A DNA stretch of 64,000 bases. Origin: Gnetum montanum. Its lineage: Eukaryota > Streptophyta > Gnetopsida > Gnetales > Gnetaceae. A model generated the notes under the pieces. The model had not been told where the DNA came from. It ran no database searches and saw nothing but the letters and a program-made list of their open reading frames with translations. The DNA is taken from the NCBI GenBank assembly GCA_015680685.1, contig MNCI01013673.1, positions 193,975 to 257,974 on the forward strand. The letters run 5' to 3'. Shown in pieces: positions 44,384 through 55,962 of the stretch (position 1 is its first letter; every line of letters begins with the position of its first letter). The translations under genes and the position numbers were made by a program.

Positions 44384-45819
44384 TGATCTTGCAAGAGTTT
44401 AATCTAACAATGGTGGAAAGAAATGAACCTTATAATATAGTTGTCAATCATATATCTTGGTTAAGATGGAACAACAAGGCTAATGAAGAGCCCTTATCTA
44501 ATTAATTTCCAAATAAGATTCTCTTTGCTAAGGAAACTAAAGTTTATGCATCAAGGATTGCAAACTGGTACAATGAATTCCTCTACTACCTTCTTACATA
44601 GGATTGCAAACTGGTACAATGGGATCATAGGAGGAAGCTGCAGTTCCTCCACCAAGTCAAACACCACATATAGATAAAGGACAATCTCTACAAAATTTGT
44701 GTTGGTGTGTATCTCATACATATAAACTAAGAGTCCTCCAATATGCTCATGAGAACCCTTTTAGAGTCCACAATGCATGAAGGAGAACAACCATAAAAAT
44801 TCTAATGGCAATATATTTTTGACCTACGATGTTACGGATGCCCACCATTTCTCCCATTTATGTGAATGATTTTAACAAGATGGAGGAATGAAAAATAGGA
44901 TGAAATAAGTCCAATAGTGAATTCAACAATTAGAACCTTTCTACCATTGAGAAATTTATTTCATGAAATCCATCACTCATATGTCTAATGAAAAGTCTTA
45001 CATTTTTGTTGTTGTTAACTACTATACTCAATGGGCTAAAGCTATAGTTTGTTCCTCACTATACTTCTTTCACTACAACTCAATTCTTTCAACAATAGGT
45101 GGTAAATAGGTTTGATTTACACAAGGCACTAAGTTCTGATAATGAAACATATTTCACAAGGACTATCTTTCATAAGTTAATGCAATGCCTGAGGGTGGAA
45201 CATAAATGTACAATACTCTACCATTCCCAAGCCAATGGTTAAGCTAAAGTAACAAATAGGAAGATCATCAAAATCCTAACATGGAGCATTACTACATATA
45301 GAGAATATCGGAGTATAAAACTCAATAATCCCCTATGGACATATTGCTCAACATGGAAAATTTCTATAGGCTAATCTCTCTACAAATTAGTGTATGGAAA
45401 GTTACACTTACAAGTAAATTTAAGTTTAACTCTATACACTTACAAGTAAATATGTGCTTGACTGAGACATTAGCTTGGCATAAAAAGAAAGACTTATGAC
45501 ACTTACTAGGCTAGTTGAAAGTCATAAAGTAGCCCTTTTGATGAATGAAATGCATAAGACATACAATAAACAATGGCATGATGCTTGGATATGAAAAGTT
45601 GAATTCAAACTAGGAGACAAGGTTCTCTATTAGAATCCCATGCATGTGCCTCAATGAACCAAGTTTCAAACATTATGAGAAAGACCATACATTGTACACT
45701 CAAATTTTTCTTATAAGGCTATGATAATTTTTCATCCAACAAGCCCTTGAAAGCACATGTTAGTTAACATTCAAAAGCTAAAACCATTTATAAAATTTCA
45801 AGTAACCAACCATAACTAG
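44384..45819 (+). pseudogene. RNase H end and integrase of element D
   Basis: Starts with ILQEFNLTMVERNEPYNIVVNHISWLRWNNKANEEPLSN split by no stop, the end of RNase H. The integrase zinc region follows (WDHRRKLQFLHQVKHH, IKDNLYKICVGVY; 44620-44720), then NILMR. The core is scattered over frames: PMSNEKSYIFVVVNYYTQWAK-type sequence near 44975-45035, and a FDLHKALSSDNETYF-type region near 45110-45150, where SDN is still recognisable. The C-terminal part (HKTYNKQWHDA, LLMNEMHK) is near 45540-45590, and the frame ends near the TAG at 45817-45819. A 21-base stretch is duplicated at 44555 and 44601. It is a pseudogene with many frameshifts. Confidence 0.8.
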
Positions 45820-46539
45820 AACACCTTAACCTAAGAACAATCTTGATCCGTTTTTTGAATCTCATTCTTCCAACTAAGTCATGGGGAAGGAGCCCATCTA
45901 CCATAATGTCTTAAAGAGAATGAAAATTTTTCTTCTTTTTGTTTTACATCGTTCTTCATATGTTTTCCATTTTCTTAATCCTTTGATGTTTATTTTATAC
46001 ATTTTACCTTTACTTTTACTTTTACTTGACTCTATTTATGATATCTAATTTTATTTCATTGTTGTTGCAAACATTGATTATTACTAAATACACCTATCAA
46101 GAATCTGGCTATCTATACAGGCCAACTTTGTCTTTGGATTATGCTCTCTACAAATGAACTATTAGTTTTTCATTAGTACTAGGTAGTGAGCTTACAACAT
46201 CCTTAATTCCATTTATCTCATAAAGAAATTTGAATCATAGTAGCATGATTTTTCTTTCACATGAAAACTAAAAATTAACACATGATCTTGATCATCTAAC
46301 AAATTGAAAAAGAACCAAGCAAGAATGGAAAACAATTTAACCTTAAGAACATTTTTTGGGCTCTCTTCTTGACTATTTTCTTGAATCCTCTAACTCCTCA
46401 TGGAATGTAGTATCACTCCTCCTATAGATCATAAAAGAAAGTATGTCTTTGTAATGTGTGGTTGCCAAAAGAAAGAGTAAGTAAAAAAACCTCTCTAAAG
46501 GTCTCTTGGGATACAGGCATTGGTTATGAAGCTATAAAT

Positions 46540-46563
46540 ACATGTTACCCATGCATGAAGGTA
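46540..46563 (+). other. Conserved motif ACATGTTACCC, copy in D
   Basis: Reads ACATGTTACCCATGCATGA followed by AGGT. One base differs from the A copy in the core. Confidence 0.72.
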
Positions 46564-46974
46564 TACCTCTAACTAAGGCCCAAATTTCTTCCTCAAATAA
46601 TCTCTAAACATCTTCCTTCTTTTCTTTTCTTTTCTCTTTAGAGATGTTCATTCTCTATGGTTGTTGTGGACTCATGATGATAGCTAGGAAAAGGCACATC
46701 AATGCAAGACCATTACTAGTGATATGACTTAGTCTACACTTAGGATGGATTGGTATTAGGATCATTCTAATCACACCTTCTGCAAAAGGATCTCTTGTGG
46801 TTATGATCTAGCTTCTCCTCTCTTAATCTCTTTCTTACATATTATAGCACTTTATTTTCCCACTTCATTGCCTTATAGCATGGACATCTATTAGTTTTTT
46901 TGGTAGATTACATGATCTTTAGCCAATCCTTTAGAGAGGTATGGTATTTAACTTGAATCTTCATTCATCATCCA

Positions 46975-47062
46975 AGGTGCCTATGTAATCCTTGTAATGG
47001 GGTTATGCAAGGGTATTTTTAGGCATCACCTACTTTGGAAAGGATCCACTTGTATACCTTGT
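46975..47062 (+). other. Conserved non-coding block, copy in D
   Basis: GGGGTTATGCAAGGGTATTT, then CCTACTTTGGAAAGGATCC and ACTTGTATACC. Alignable with A, B, C and F. Confidence 0.75.
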
Positions 47063-47339
47063 GGTCTCCCTTAGTTAAAAACCATAGCCAATGGCCTCAA
47101 TTCAGTTCAGACAACTTTAATAGCCTACATCATCTAGTTTTATGCTAATGTTTCCTAAAGAACATCTCATTTTTCTCCTTCCATATTTTTGATTTATCCT
47201 AATGTAGGCACTAGAACTCATCAACTATTATTGCCTTTGTTTCCCTGACTTTCTAGCTTTCTTTTGGCTCATATTTCATCCTCAAAACCTTCCAAAATAT
47301 CTTAGAATTCAAATTTGAAAAATAGCTATGAACAACTAC

Positions 47340-47382
47340 ATGGATGCATCCTTGTCAACACAACTCAAAAATTCTATAAATA
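47340..47382 (+). promoter_or_regulatory. Internal U3-like promoter segment of D
   Basis: GGATGCATCCTTGTCAACAC followed by CTATAAATAT at 47373-47382. D's own LTR has ATGCATCCTTGGATGCG upstream of its TATA box, so the internal segment matches the host LTR type. ORF-X begins about 460 bases downstream. Confidence 0.5.
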
Positions 47383-47838
47383 TGTGTGAACCTTAGCTTA
47401 ATTTTCACATTTCAAAGCAAACAAAAGGGAAGTTTTTACAAATTTTTAGAGCCCTAAACCTTTCAAGAGTCATAACTTCCTAATTTCATATTCATTTTTA
47501 TTCATTTTTAACCCTTATGCTTCCACAGGTAAGCTTTACATTGTGGGGACATCCAACACTAGGCTTTGACAGAAATATTTTTAGAAATTTGTCTAACATC
47601 CTATAAATAAGATGTTAAAATAATGTTTCCAATAACTAATACCAATAATCAACCTCCATTATAATAGGAATAGATAATAGTAAAATATTCTCATATATAT
47701 ATATGATAACTAAATAATGAATTAATGATTAATTTTCAACTTGGTACCAAAGTTAACCTAATTCATTAATTGAAAGATATCCTAATTTAGGAACAATACA
47801 TCCAAGTAATTGATCTAGGGTTACTTTTATAATTTCAA

Positions 47839-49368
47839 ATGACACCAAAATGAGGATCATAAGTAGGAGGGCCATTACAAGCTTTTTGAGAAATGACCTC
47901 ATAGAGGAAGGAGATAACCACAACCATAACAATAATGATAACCTTAAGAATAGGCTACCAAGGGAACCCATGCTACTAGATCCTTGCATGAGGAGCTTGA
48001 GGTGAAATTAGTTCATCAAATTCCCATGGATAAAACAAGATAATCTAGATAGGATGAAGTCCTAAGACCATGATCCAACTTAGAGGTCATGCTTATCAAG
48101 GCCTTCTTGGAGAAATTTTGAAGTAAAGAAGCTCAAAGCTTAATACTTCAAAAGCAAAAGTTTGGATCTTTCTTGGAGTTAGCACTAGAAGAGATTAATA
48201 TCTAGCTACAAGGGTCTTTGCTATGGTCCATTCTCTCCACTAATGGAGAATGGTACATCGGAGAGACATACCTCTTCTAGAATAACTAATAAGAAGATGC
48301 TATAATTAAAATCAAAGATATCATTATCTCCTAATTGGTTGAGGCTTTTGTAGAGGCTCTTAAATTATCAAATAGTAGGATAAAACTAGGAGAGATTTTG
48401 ATAAAGATGGATCCTTAGACAAAGAAAGTATAGGTTCAATGTGCTATGGATTGAATCATAAGGAGTATTATACCCCTGAATAAGGCAAAGTAATCCTACT
48501 TTAAGATTGTATCCTATCATCTTAATCCCATGGTGAGGTTAAGAAAGATGACTACCTTCTTTACTAGGTCATGTATGACTCTAAATGGAAAATTCCAAGT
48601 TAACCTTTCCTAACTCATCTTCTTGTAAATTAAGAAATATTTCAAGGAAAATGAGAATGGTAGGAAGAATATTTTCTTTCCTTGCCTCATCAAAAAATTA
48701 TATAAAAGGAGAGGCATAACTTGATATGTCAATGATGTTATTCACATGGATCTTACCACATCATGGCAAAAAATGATAAAAGATAAAGTATCCACCAATC
48801 TTTAAGAAGAAGAGCTACCATCTCTACCACCTCCTACAACACTAAAGAGAACTTCTAAAATGATAGTAGCTATTGAACACCTCAGGAAACTTAGGCAATA
48901 ACAGTTGCAACAACAAGGCTCTAGAGGTGGTGGTGAATCCTTTATCTACCATTCAATCATGAGTCACCTAAATGAGATCACTAGGATCATTAGCTAGCTA
49001 GAAAATGAAATGGACCCATTATTCTTCTTATGAAGAGACAAAGCACCTAGCTATACCAACCCAAATATTAGAGAAGTTACTATGTTCATTTTGAGATAAG
49101 CATTCCCTACAATCTTCAAGAATGTAGTAGCCTTCTCTAACATGCTACAGAAGGGGGAAAGAGTAATAGTCCTATTCATACCACATAAGGACCAAGAAAC
49201 TATAGTAGAGGTGGTGGTATATAGAATTATAGAAGCCCTAAGTGCTCATGTAACATCCATTCCTAATGTTCCTAACATGGTAGTTTTCCAAGTGCTTGTA
49301 GAAGTAGGAAGTAAGGAAATGAACATAGCGTCGCATGAAGAAGTTTTGGAGTAATTGGTCAAAGTTAA
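47839..49368 (+). pseudogene. ORF-X of element D, first part (interrupted by F)
   Basis: The ATG at 47839 (MTPK, as MAPK in F) follows TAATTTCAA, a decayed acceptor-like site. The PF20167-like region is visible around 48230-48730 (an EWYIGETYLF-type segment, VEAFVEALKL, SYHLNPMVRL, LPCLIKKLYK). The linker then has LPSLPPPTT. The segment 49142-49354 reads MLQKGERVIVLFIPHKDQE and ends EVLE, LVKVN, leading into the coiled coil. Element F inserted here at GTTAA. The coil continues at 59813. Stops and frame changes are frequent. Confidence 0.72.
49364..49368. repeat. Target-site duplication of element F (left copy)
   Basis: GTTAA before TGATAAAG, and GTTAG at 59808-59812 after CTCATTA. Four of five bases agree; the difference is a transition. 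Confidence 0.8.
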
Positions 49369-50189
49369 TGATAAAGTCAATTTATTTTTACTAACAATAT
49401 CATAGCTATGGTATCACATCATAAGCTATGTCATCATATATGCAATATTAGGGATGTGTGCCAGCCTATAAATACAACACTTAGGCACATGGGTTCATAG
49501 TAGATTTTATTCAATAGTAGTAGAACTCTTTTAATTTATTTTTGTGAATTTAGTCTTTAGCACTTAGAAGTGTATGCCATAGTGTGGTGTTGAGTGATTG
49601 TATGATGTCTTTATTCAAATAAATTGTACTTGTACACACTTCATGATGGACAATAGAGATCAAGATTGCTTATCATCATTACAACATCCACTTAGTTTTC
49701 TTTATGTTTACTTAGAATAATTATTCCTATTTTCCCTAGTTAATCATTTACTTTACAAGCACTTTCTTTTACATGTTAAAGGTAGGAAATATGGATACAA
49801 CTATTTTTGAGTGCTAAGTATAGTTATTTGGTAATCCAGTAGTGTTATTGCTTAGTACGCCCAATAGTGGTACACTTGGTAACCCTAGTGATGACTACTT
49901 GAGTTCAAGGCATATATAGTAAATCAATATTGGATATCCATTGCCTTAAAATAGAATATATTTTTTTACTATTTTACTTAGACTTAGAAAGTATTTTCAA
50001 TTCCTCATGTTCACTAGGAGTAGCAATGGCCCAACAACATTAGCTATCATATACCTCACTTTAAGCTAAACCATACATATAGACTTCACTAGCTCCATGT
50101 GGAAAGACAATAGTCTAGATTATGATCTAGTTGAGTGTGAACACATGTGACTTGTATGGTTGGATCTTGGATTGCTCCACCACTCATCA
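49369..50189 (+). repeat. 5' LTR of element F
   Basis: 821 bases starting TGATAAAGTCAATT and ending CTCATCA. The U3 carries ATATCATAGCTATGGTATCA and related GATATC-like words. The TATA box CTATAAATA is at 49466-49474. Confidence 0.9.
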
Positions 50190-50190
50190 T

Positions 50191-50208
50191 TGGTGCAATT
50201 TCCAGGGA
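50191..50208 (+). other. Primer binding site of element F
   Basis: TGGTGCAATTTCCAGGGA, one base after the LTR end. It is a decayed form of the Athila-type primer site. Confidence 0.78.
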
Positions 50209-50314
50209 TAAGTTAATGTATTCTAAGTAATTGATTTCACTTGTGTCAGAATTCAAAGTAAAATTCATAACCTAAATAATTAATCATGCTTAACAAAATG
50301 TCTTAAAACACAAC

Positions 50315-52915
50315 ATGGCTTCAAACAAGGATACATCAACACCTTCCAAGGAGACAAAAAGAGGCAATGACAGAATTAGTAATAAAGAAGAATGAAGTAT
50401 GCCAAAGCAAGTAAGGATCTCATATTCTCATCATGATCCTTATTATCCTGATTTTACTTTCATCTTTTACCAAGATGAACAACTAAGATGGAGATATCTT
50501 CAAGGTAATATTTTTCTGCCTCCAAAGCACTTAGCATCCATCATGCTTCACACAGCTTTAAGAGCATGAATCTAAGTAAGGCACATGATAGGTATCATGC
50601 AACCAAACAAATGACATGACCCTATCAACCCACTGAGAAGAAAGTAAAGAGAGATGCTGCCATGAAAATTAAACATGTCTAAAATAAGAAAAAGAAAGTC
50701 AAATCTCCTATTATCTTAGAACAGCTTGATGGTGATACATTCATTGCTGAGAAACTCCACCAAAATCATGAAGTCTATTTGCAGATACCTATCATTTGAC
50801 TAGAGGAACCTATCAAAGTTTAATTGCTTTTCACCCTAGTAGAGACATCTAAGAGGAAGGAAACTAACTTAAAGTATAAGCAGGATTCAAGGCCAAGAGT
50901 TTCTGCTAGATCCTACATAGAAGAATATTGAAGTCATGCAAGGAGGATAAGGTAGCACCGTTCTCGTACTACCTCATATTCATCCTCATGATCATTAGTA
51001 AACTTTGATAGGAGGAGGCTAAGGCACAAAGACCATGATAGAAAGGAAAGAAGAACTCATGATCATCATGACTATTACCTGAGGTGTTCAAAAAAGGAAG
51101 ATGAAGGGTATGAATGAAGAAGATGTTGTGATGAAAGAGAGGATCACGAAAGGTATGAGCACAAAAGGGGGTACCACTACAATAGAGCACATGAACCTAA
51201 TAATGATGATGATCCCTTGATGGAAAACTATAACATGATCAGAATTTAAGAAGTTATACATATTCTAACTAAGCATGTGAGGGATAGCTGTATCAAATGA
51301 CTTGATATGAATAACATGCGAATATTTGAGGGTGGTTTTAATGCTAATCCACAACACCATCTCTAAGCATTCCATGATGCTTGTGCCCTATAGAATATTG
51401 AAAGTGATTGGTAAAAGTTAAAATTATTTTCATGAACACTTGTTAAAGATGCAGAGAGCTAGCATAGATCACTTGAACCTAAATCAATTAGAAGATGGAG
51501 TACCATGGTAGAAATTTTCAATGACAAATACCAAACCTACTCATGGATGTCCAATTTTAGGAAAAAAAATCTAAGGATGGAAGTAAGGGACTCATGAAAC
51601 CTTTGATGTATCAATGGATAGGTATTATTCACTATTGCATAGATGCCCAAGCCATGGATTCTCATAATGGGAATAGCTAAGGCACATTTTAAATGGGTTA
51701 CAGAACAAGACTAGAGAGAATCTTGGGGTTTATGTCCAAGGTTAATTATCTAAAATGACTACCCATCAAATTAAGAGACTAATTGATCAAGTGATGAAGG
51801 AAGAAGGAGAGTCAAGAAAGAGCGAATCAGAAAAATACTATAATAGAGATCCATCCATTAGAAAAAGAGATGTAAGATTTTGTGACACTAAAGAAGAAGA
51901 AAGCTTAGAATAAGCAATTCATAAGAAGGCTTTGCCAATCTAGAAATTTGTAATTGACATTGCAGAAAAGGTAGAGAAAATGTGAGACTTAGGTAATGAA
52001 ACTTTTATAACAACACTAAAGATTATGAAGGAAAGCATAGAGAAAGCCTTTGAAAAAGGCAAGAATATGAAAAAGAAGATAGATTTTGGATGAAAGGGAA
52101 AGTAGCTACAATGGCTGAATATTCAAACACAATCTCCATAGATGAGAAAGGATGTGTCATGTGGTAGTATGAACATCCCAAGGGATGTTATTTAGTAATG
52201 ACACATTTACAGCAGACTAGGGCATATTCACTTAATCCTAGATTTGTTAAGAAACAAATGCCTAGAATGTTACCTTATCCTCAAGGTAACTACAAGAAAA
52301 CCTTTCAATGAACATACTATACCAATGGAGCCTACCCACAGCCACAAGAGTAGTACTATTAGTAGTGGAAATAATCCCAATAATAAGCCATGCCACCACC
52401 TTGCCAACAATAGTCATACAGGTATCTAGATCCATATGGATATTTTGTACAATGTCCAATCTCTCCTATTAATGCTGTTGTCCAAGATCCATAGTACTAT
52501 CCACCTAAGTACCATAGACCAACACCACCAAGAATAAACCCAAATTCATACATGCATCCACAAGTAGCTAATTCATCAAATCCAACTTGTCCTTTGCTAT
52601 TAGTGCCACCACCCACTATGCAAGGGGAATTGCCACTACAACCACAGTAGAGAAAAGCTACAAGGGCTATAAGCATAAAGATAGAGGATCTTACCAACAT
52701 ACTAAGGACCAATTAAAGAAATGTTCCTTCTTTAGAATAAGTCCAAAAAATCCTGTAGAGTTACAACCTCATTGAAACAAGAATCTTCTATGGAAGATCC
52801 TCCTAGAAATTACAAGCTTTCACTATCATCAAATACAAACATGTAAACTATCATGATAATGAAGATAGTATTAGATTAGATCAAGGAAAGAACACTTCCA
52901 AGCAAAAAAAAAAAT
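50315..52915 (+). pseudogene. gag of element F
   Basis: The ATG at 50315 (MASNKDTSTPSKE) opens the N-terminal module (SYSHHDPYYPDFTFIFYQDE, LRWRYLQGNIFLPPKH). An arginine/histidine/aspartate-rich linker covers about 50850-51240. The capsid-like region begins near 51290 (IKxLDMNNMRIFEGGFNANPQ-type) and includes CPSHGFS near 51645. The zinc-knuckle relic near 52150-52195 reads CVMW, stop, YEHPKGC. The tail is proline/tyrosine/glutamine-rich (LPYPQGNYKK, YRYLDPYGYFVQCP). Stops and frame changes throughout. Confidence 0.82.
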
Positions 52916-53707
52916 GGATCTAGGAGTTTGATTTATCTACAAGTAGCTAGAAATCTACCATGCAAGGCTCTACTAGATTCAGGTTCTAGAGTTAACTTGA
53001 TTTCTCTAGAAACATACAAAGCATGGAACTTACTGACCTTACAGAAGTGCAACATCTAATTAGAACTTGTAGATGAAGTTGTCACCATCCCTTTGGGATA
53101 GAAAGAAGATGTGGTAAATAATGTTAATGGGTGGTCATATCTAGAAGATTTTCTAGTTATTGACATGAAAAATAATGACAAAAAATTTTCAATGATAATG
53201 GGGAGGGAATGGCTTAGCATAGTGGATGCTAAGTTAAGCATGAGAGACTTGTCTATTGACATCTCTAAGGAAGACAAGCATGAAGCCATACATTCACAAA
53301 ATATTCCATGCATTACTACTAATAAAGATGGGTCCAATTATGGACCAACCTTCCAGAATGTCAACACAATTGTCACACTAGTGCATAACAATAGTGAAAA
53401 ACAAATGTATGCAAAAGAAAGAGCATGGCTCACCAAACCAAAAGACACCTAGTGGCCAACAACTGAGATCAGCAAAGTGTCCAGAATATGCATGGAACAA
53501 TCTCAACCACTTATTAATTTGCATACTAAGAGAATGACCCTACCTAAGAACTTACAAATGAACACATTAGATCATAATGATACACCAACAGAAAGAGGAA
53601 CTAAGAACTTAGATGATAAAAATTCAATTCCCATCATAATTACATGGGATGATAATAGAAAAACTAAATCATTTAGGATGGTGAGAAATATCAAGTGTAT
53701 GATCTAG
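52916..53707 (+). pseudogene. Retropepsin-like protease of element F, active site intact
   Basis: Reads SRSLIYLQVARNLPCKALLD, then the loop ALLDSGSRVNLISLETYKAW, with the catalytic aspartate at 52976-52978 in a canonical DSG; this is the only copy here that keeps it. An open frame from 53111 continues VNNVNGWSYLEDFLVIDM, MIMGREWLSIVDAKLSM and IPCITTNKDG. After that the frame runs to 53707 through a threonine/asparagine-rich stretch with no RT signature. Two stops before 53111 break it. Pol does not follow; the non-coding tract does. Confidence 0.82.
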
Positions 53708-54437
53708 GGGAACTAGAATGAATTTTCCAAGCACTTGCCCATGAGTTTAGTCATGGGGAAGATATCTCATCCTAATTCAGGAATTAATAAGTGCTTTTTA
53801 ATTTTTTTGTTTTACAATTCTTTTTAGTTTCTAATTTATTGATATAAATTTTCACATTTCTTGATACACATTTTCATTCTATTATACTTTTCCATGTCTT
53901 AATAATTTTCTAATTCTTTAACGTTTTTTTGTTCTTTAATAATTTTTCATTCTTTTATTATTTTTCATCCTTTACATTTTTTCCATTTTTGCTATATTTT
54001 TCATCTGTTTCATACTTTGATTTCATTTTCTCTATACATATTTTTGATTACTAATAAAACACACCACAAATAAGGCAAGATGTAGTCCAACAAGGTGAAG
54101 ATTTTCCTATGTTATTAAGTCATAAGGGACTAATTATTTAAATAGTGAAATCACAACATTTATCCATTCATTCCATTAATAAGAGGTTCTTACCATGGCC
54201 ATAATGATATTCTTTCCATTATAAAACTAAGAATAAAATTTTCATCATTATGTTTGAATTGAAAAGTGAACAACCAAGAGGGAATGTCAAAGGTGTGACA
54301 TGAAGGGGATTTTTGGACTTTCTTGGATTAATTTTGTTAGTTTTATCTTGTTGCTTATGTTGTATTATATCCTTGTAGATCTAACAAAATATGAGAGTAA
54401 GAGTAAAATTAGTGTTGCCTTACCATGTCACTAGAAA

Positions 54438-54560
54438 GACATGTTACCCATGCCTAATGGTAGTATTTTGGTAAGGTTAACATAGATAAAAATAAAGCTG
54501 ATGCACTAAATAAATTTTTGGGAGTTTCACTAGAAAGACATGTTACCCATGCCTGAAGGT
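54438..54560 (+). repeat. Conserved motif ACATGTTACCCATGCC, two copies in F
   Basis: Copies at 54438-54462 and 54537-54560, both preceded by CACTAGAAAG. They are 99 bases apart. The second agrees with A through CTGAAGGT; the first reads CTAATGGT. Confidence 0.75.
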
Positions 54561-54985
54561 AATTAGCCTCTTAGGAATCTAAAAAATAAAATGTACAATA
54601 AATAAACTTTTCCCTTGGACAATACACCAAGTGACAATACTCCATGCAATAGTGGTAGTCTTACAATCGTAATCCTAAGTGATAAAATAATGCAATGTCA
54701 CTGAAATGTGGTCTGGACTTGGTTTAAATCTTGGATAGAAATATTAATTAATATTTTAACCACTAATAAAACATAATAATTTATTATGCCTATGGTAAAA
54801 CACCTCACATCTTAATTTTTGCAATTCCTTCTAAGTCTATTTCATCTCATTGCATGAATAATCATAACTTGTGGTTTTGTGTAACATGGTGTAATTTTCC
54901 CAACTTGGTGATACTAACATGTGTGTTTTGCTAAATAAGTATGTGTTAAATTCAACTTCTTAAGTTCTTAAGGACACTTTTAGGT

Positions 54986-55045
54986 GTGGTTATACAAGGG
55001 AATTAAAGGGTAGAGCTTGCTTTCGGGAGGATCCACTTGCATAAC
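54986..55045 (+). other. Conserved non-coding block, copy in F
   Basis: GTGGTTATACAAGGGAATTA, AAGGG, then CTTGCTTTCGGGAGGATCC and ACTTGCATAAC. AAGGACACTTTTAGGTG upstream agrees with C. Confidence 0.75.
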
Positions 55046-55370
55046 TGTTGTATCTTCTACCTAGTAAGTGATTCCACATCATCTTGAGTTTTCCAACAAC
55101 CATAAATATCAATAAAAAATTCCCTTATCATTCAATATATTTGTTCACATAACATGAATTCGTTACCCATCTTATCGATCTTATCAACACTTAATGAACT
55201 TCCATTATCTGAGATTTCTTCTTTATGCATTTTCTTTGCCAAATTCTCAAAAAGTATGAATCACTTCTAGTTCAAGATCTTCTAAACATGTTTGACATCT
55301 TCTACATATTCAAAACGACTCATTTTTGTTTATGAAAAATCAATGGAAAATTTAAAAAATTTCCCTTGAA

Positions 55371-55425
55371 GTCCCTACGATATCAAATCTTCGATATCAT
55401 AGCCCATAAAACTATATATATGTAG
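55371..55425 (+). promoter_or_regulatory. Internal U3-like promoter segment of F
   Basis: Two GATATC palindromes (55379-55384 and 55393-55398) followed by a TATA-like ACTATATATATG at about 55411. F's own 3' LTR U3 has GATATTGAAGATCTAATATC before CTATAAATA, so the design matches. ORF-X begins about 540 bases downstream. Confidence 0.5.
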
Positions 55426-55962
55426 GGGACTTAGTGAATTTTTCATTTTTCTAGCTTTTGAAGAGGGGGGATTTTTTGTCATTTTTCTTCTGAACTAAGA
55501 GCTCTAACCTCCCAACTTCACACATTCATAACTCCACACTCATAGCTCTGATTTTTGTGATTCTTGAACATTGTTGATCACAGAGCTTTCAACTTAGTCA
55601 TGGGGGTGTGCTTAAAGTGATATTGCAAAAATTGAAGTTAGAGTTTTCTAATGCTAAAAAGGTATTATAAGGGTAGGTATGAAGGGAAACATGAAATATT
55701 TAATAAAAATCAAGCTAGAAATAATTAAGTAATCCTCTTAATAAACCACACTAGCTATTATGAGGCATAAAGAAGAGAAAAGTGGATAACTATGAAGGAT
55801 TATATGAAAATTAACACCTACAAAGTTTCTTTTTGAAAAATTTTCTAACTCTACAATCATAATAAACTAAGAACTTGATCTAATTATATGTCTAAGAAAG
55901 GAAAGGAATTATCAAAAATCAGAGTAACATTTTAATAATTACTAAATCCTTCATGATTGCAA

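Larger units (their letters stand above)
45820..47838 (+). other. Post-pol non-coding tract of element D
   Basis: Contains AAGTCATGGGGAAGGAGCCC (45883), a T-rich run (45935-46060), the conserved motif at 46540-46563, a CTTTTCTTTTC tract near 46616, the conserved block at 46975-47062 and a U3-like promoter segment at 47340-47382. The same order occurs in A, C and F. Confidence 0.78.
53708..55962 (+). other. Non-coding tract of element F
   Basis: Starts TTTAGTCATGGGGAAGATAT, followed by a T-rich run with many CATTT/TTTC words (53790-54040). The conserved motif occurs twice, the conserved block is at 54986-55045 and a U3-like promoter segment at 55371-55425. GTCATGGGGGTG near 55598 resembles the polypurine tract. 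No conserved protein. Confidence 0.78.

Noticed and set aside
44147-44558. Perfect inverted repeat as a natural hairpin, MITE or foldback element
   Set aside because: Both boundaries are single Ns, and reversing the piece restores the E LTR end, its CCCAT duplication and D's RNase H. A misplaced contig explains it better.
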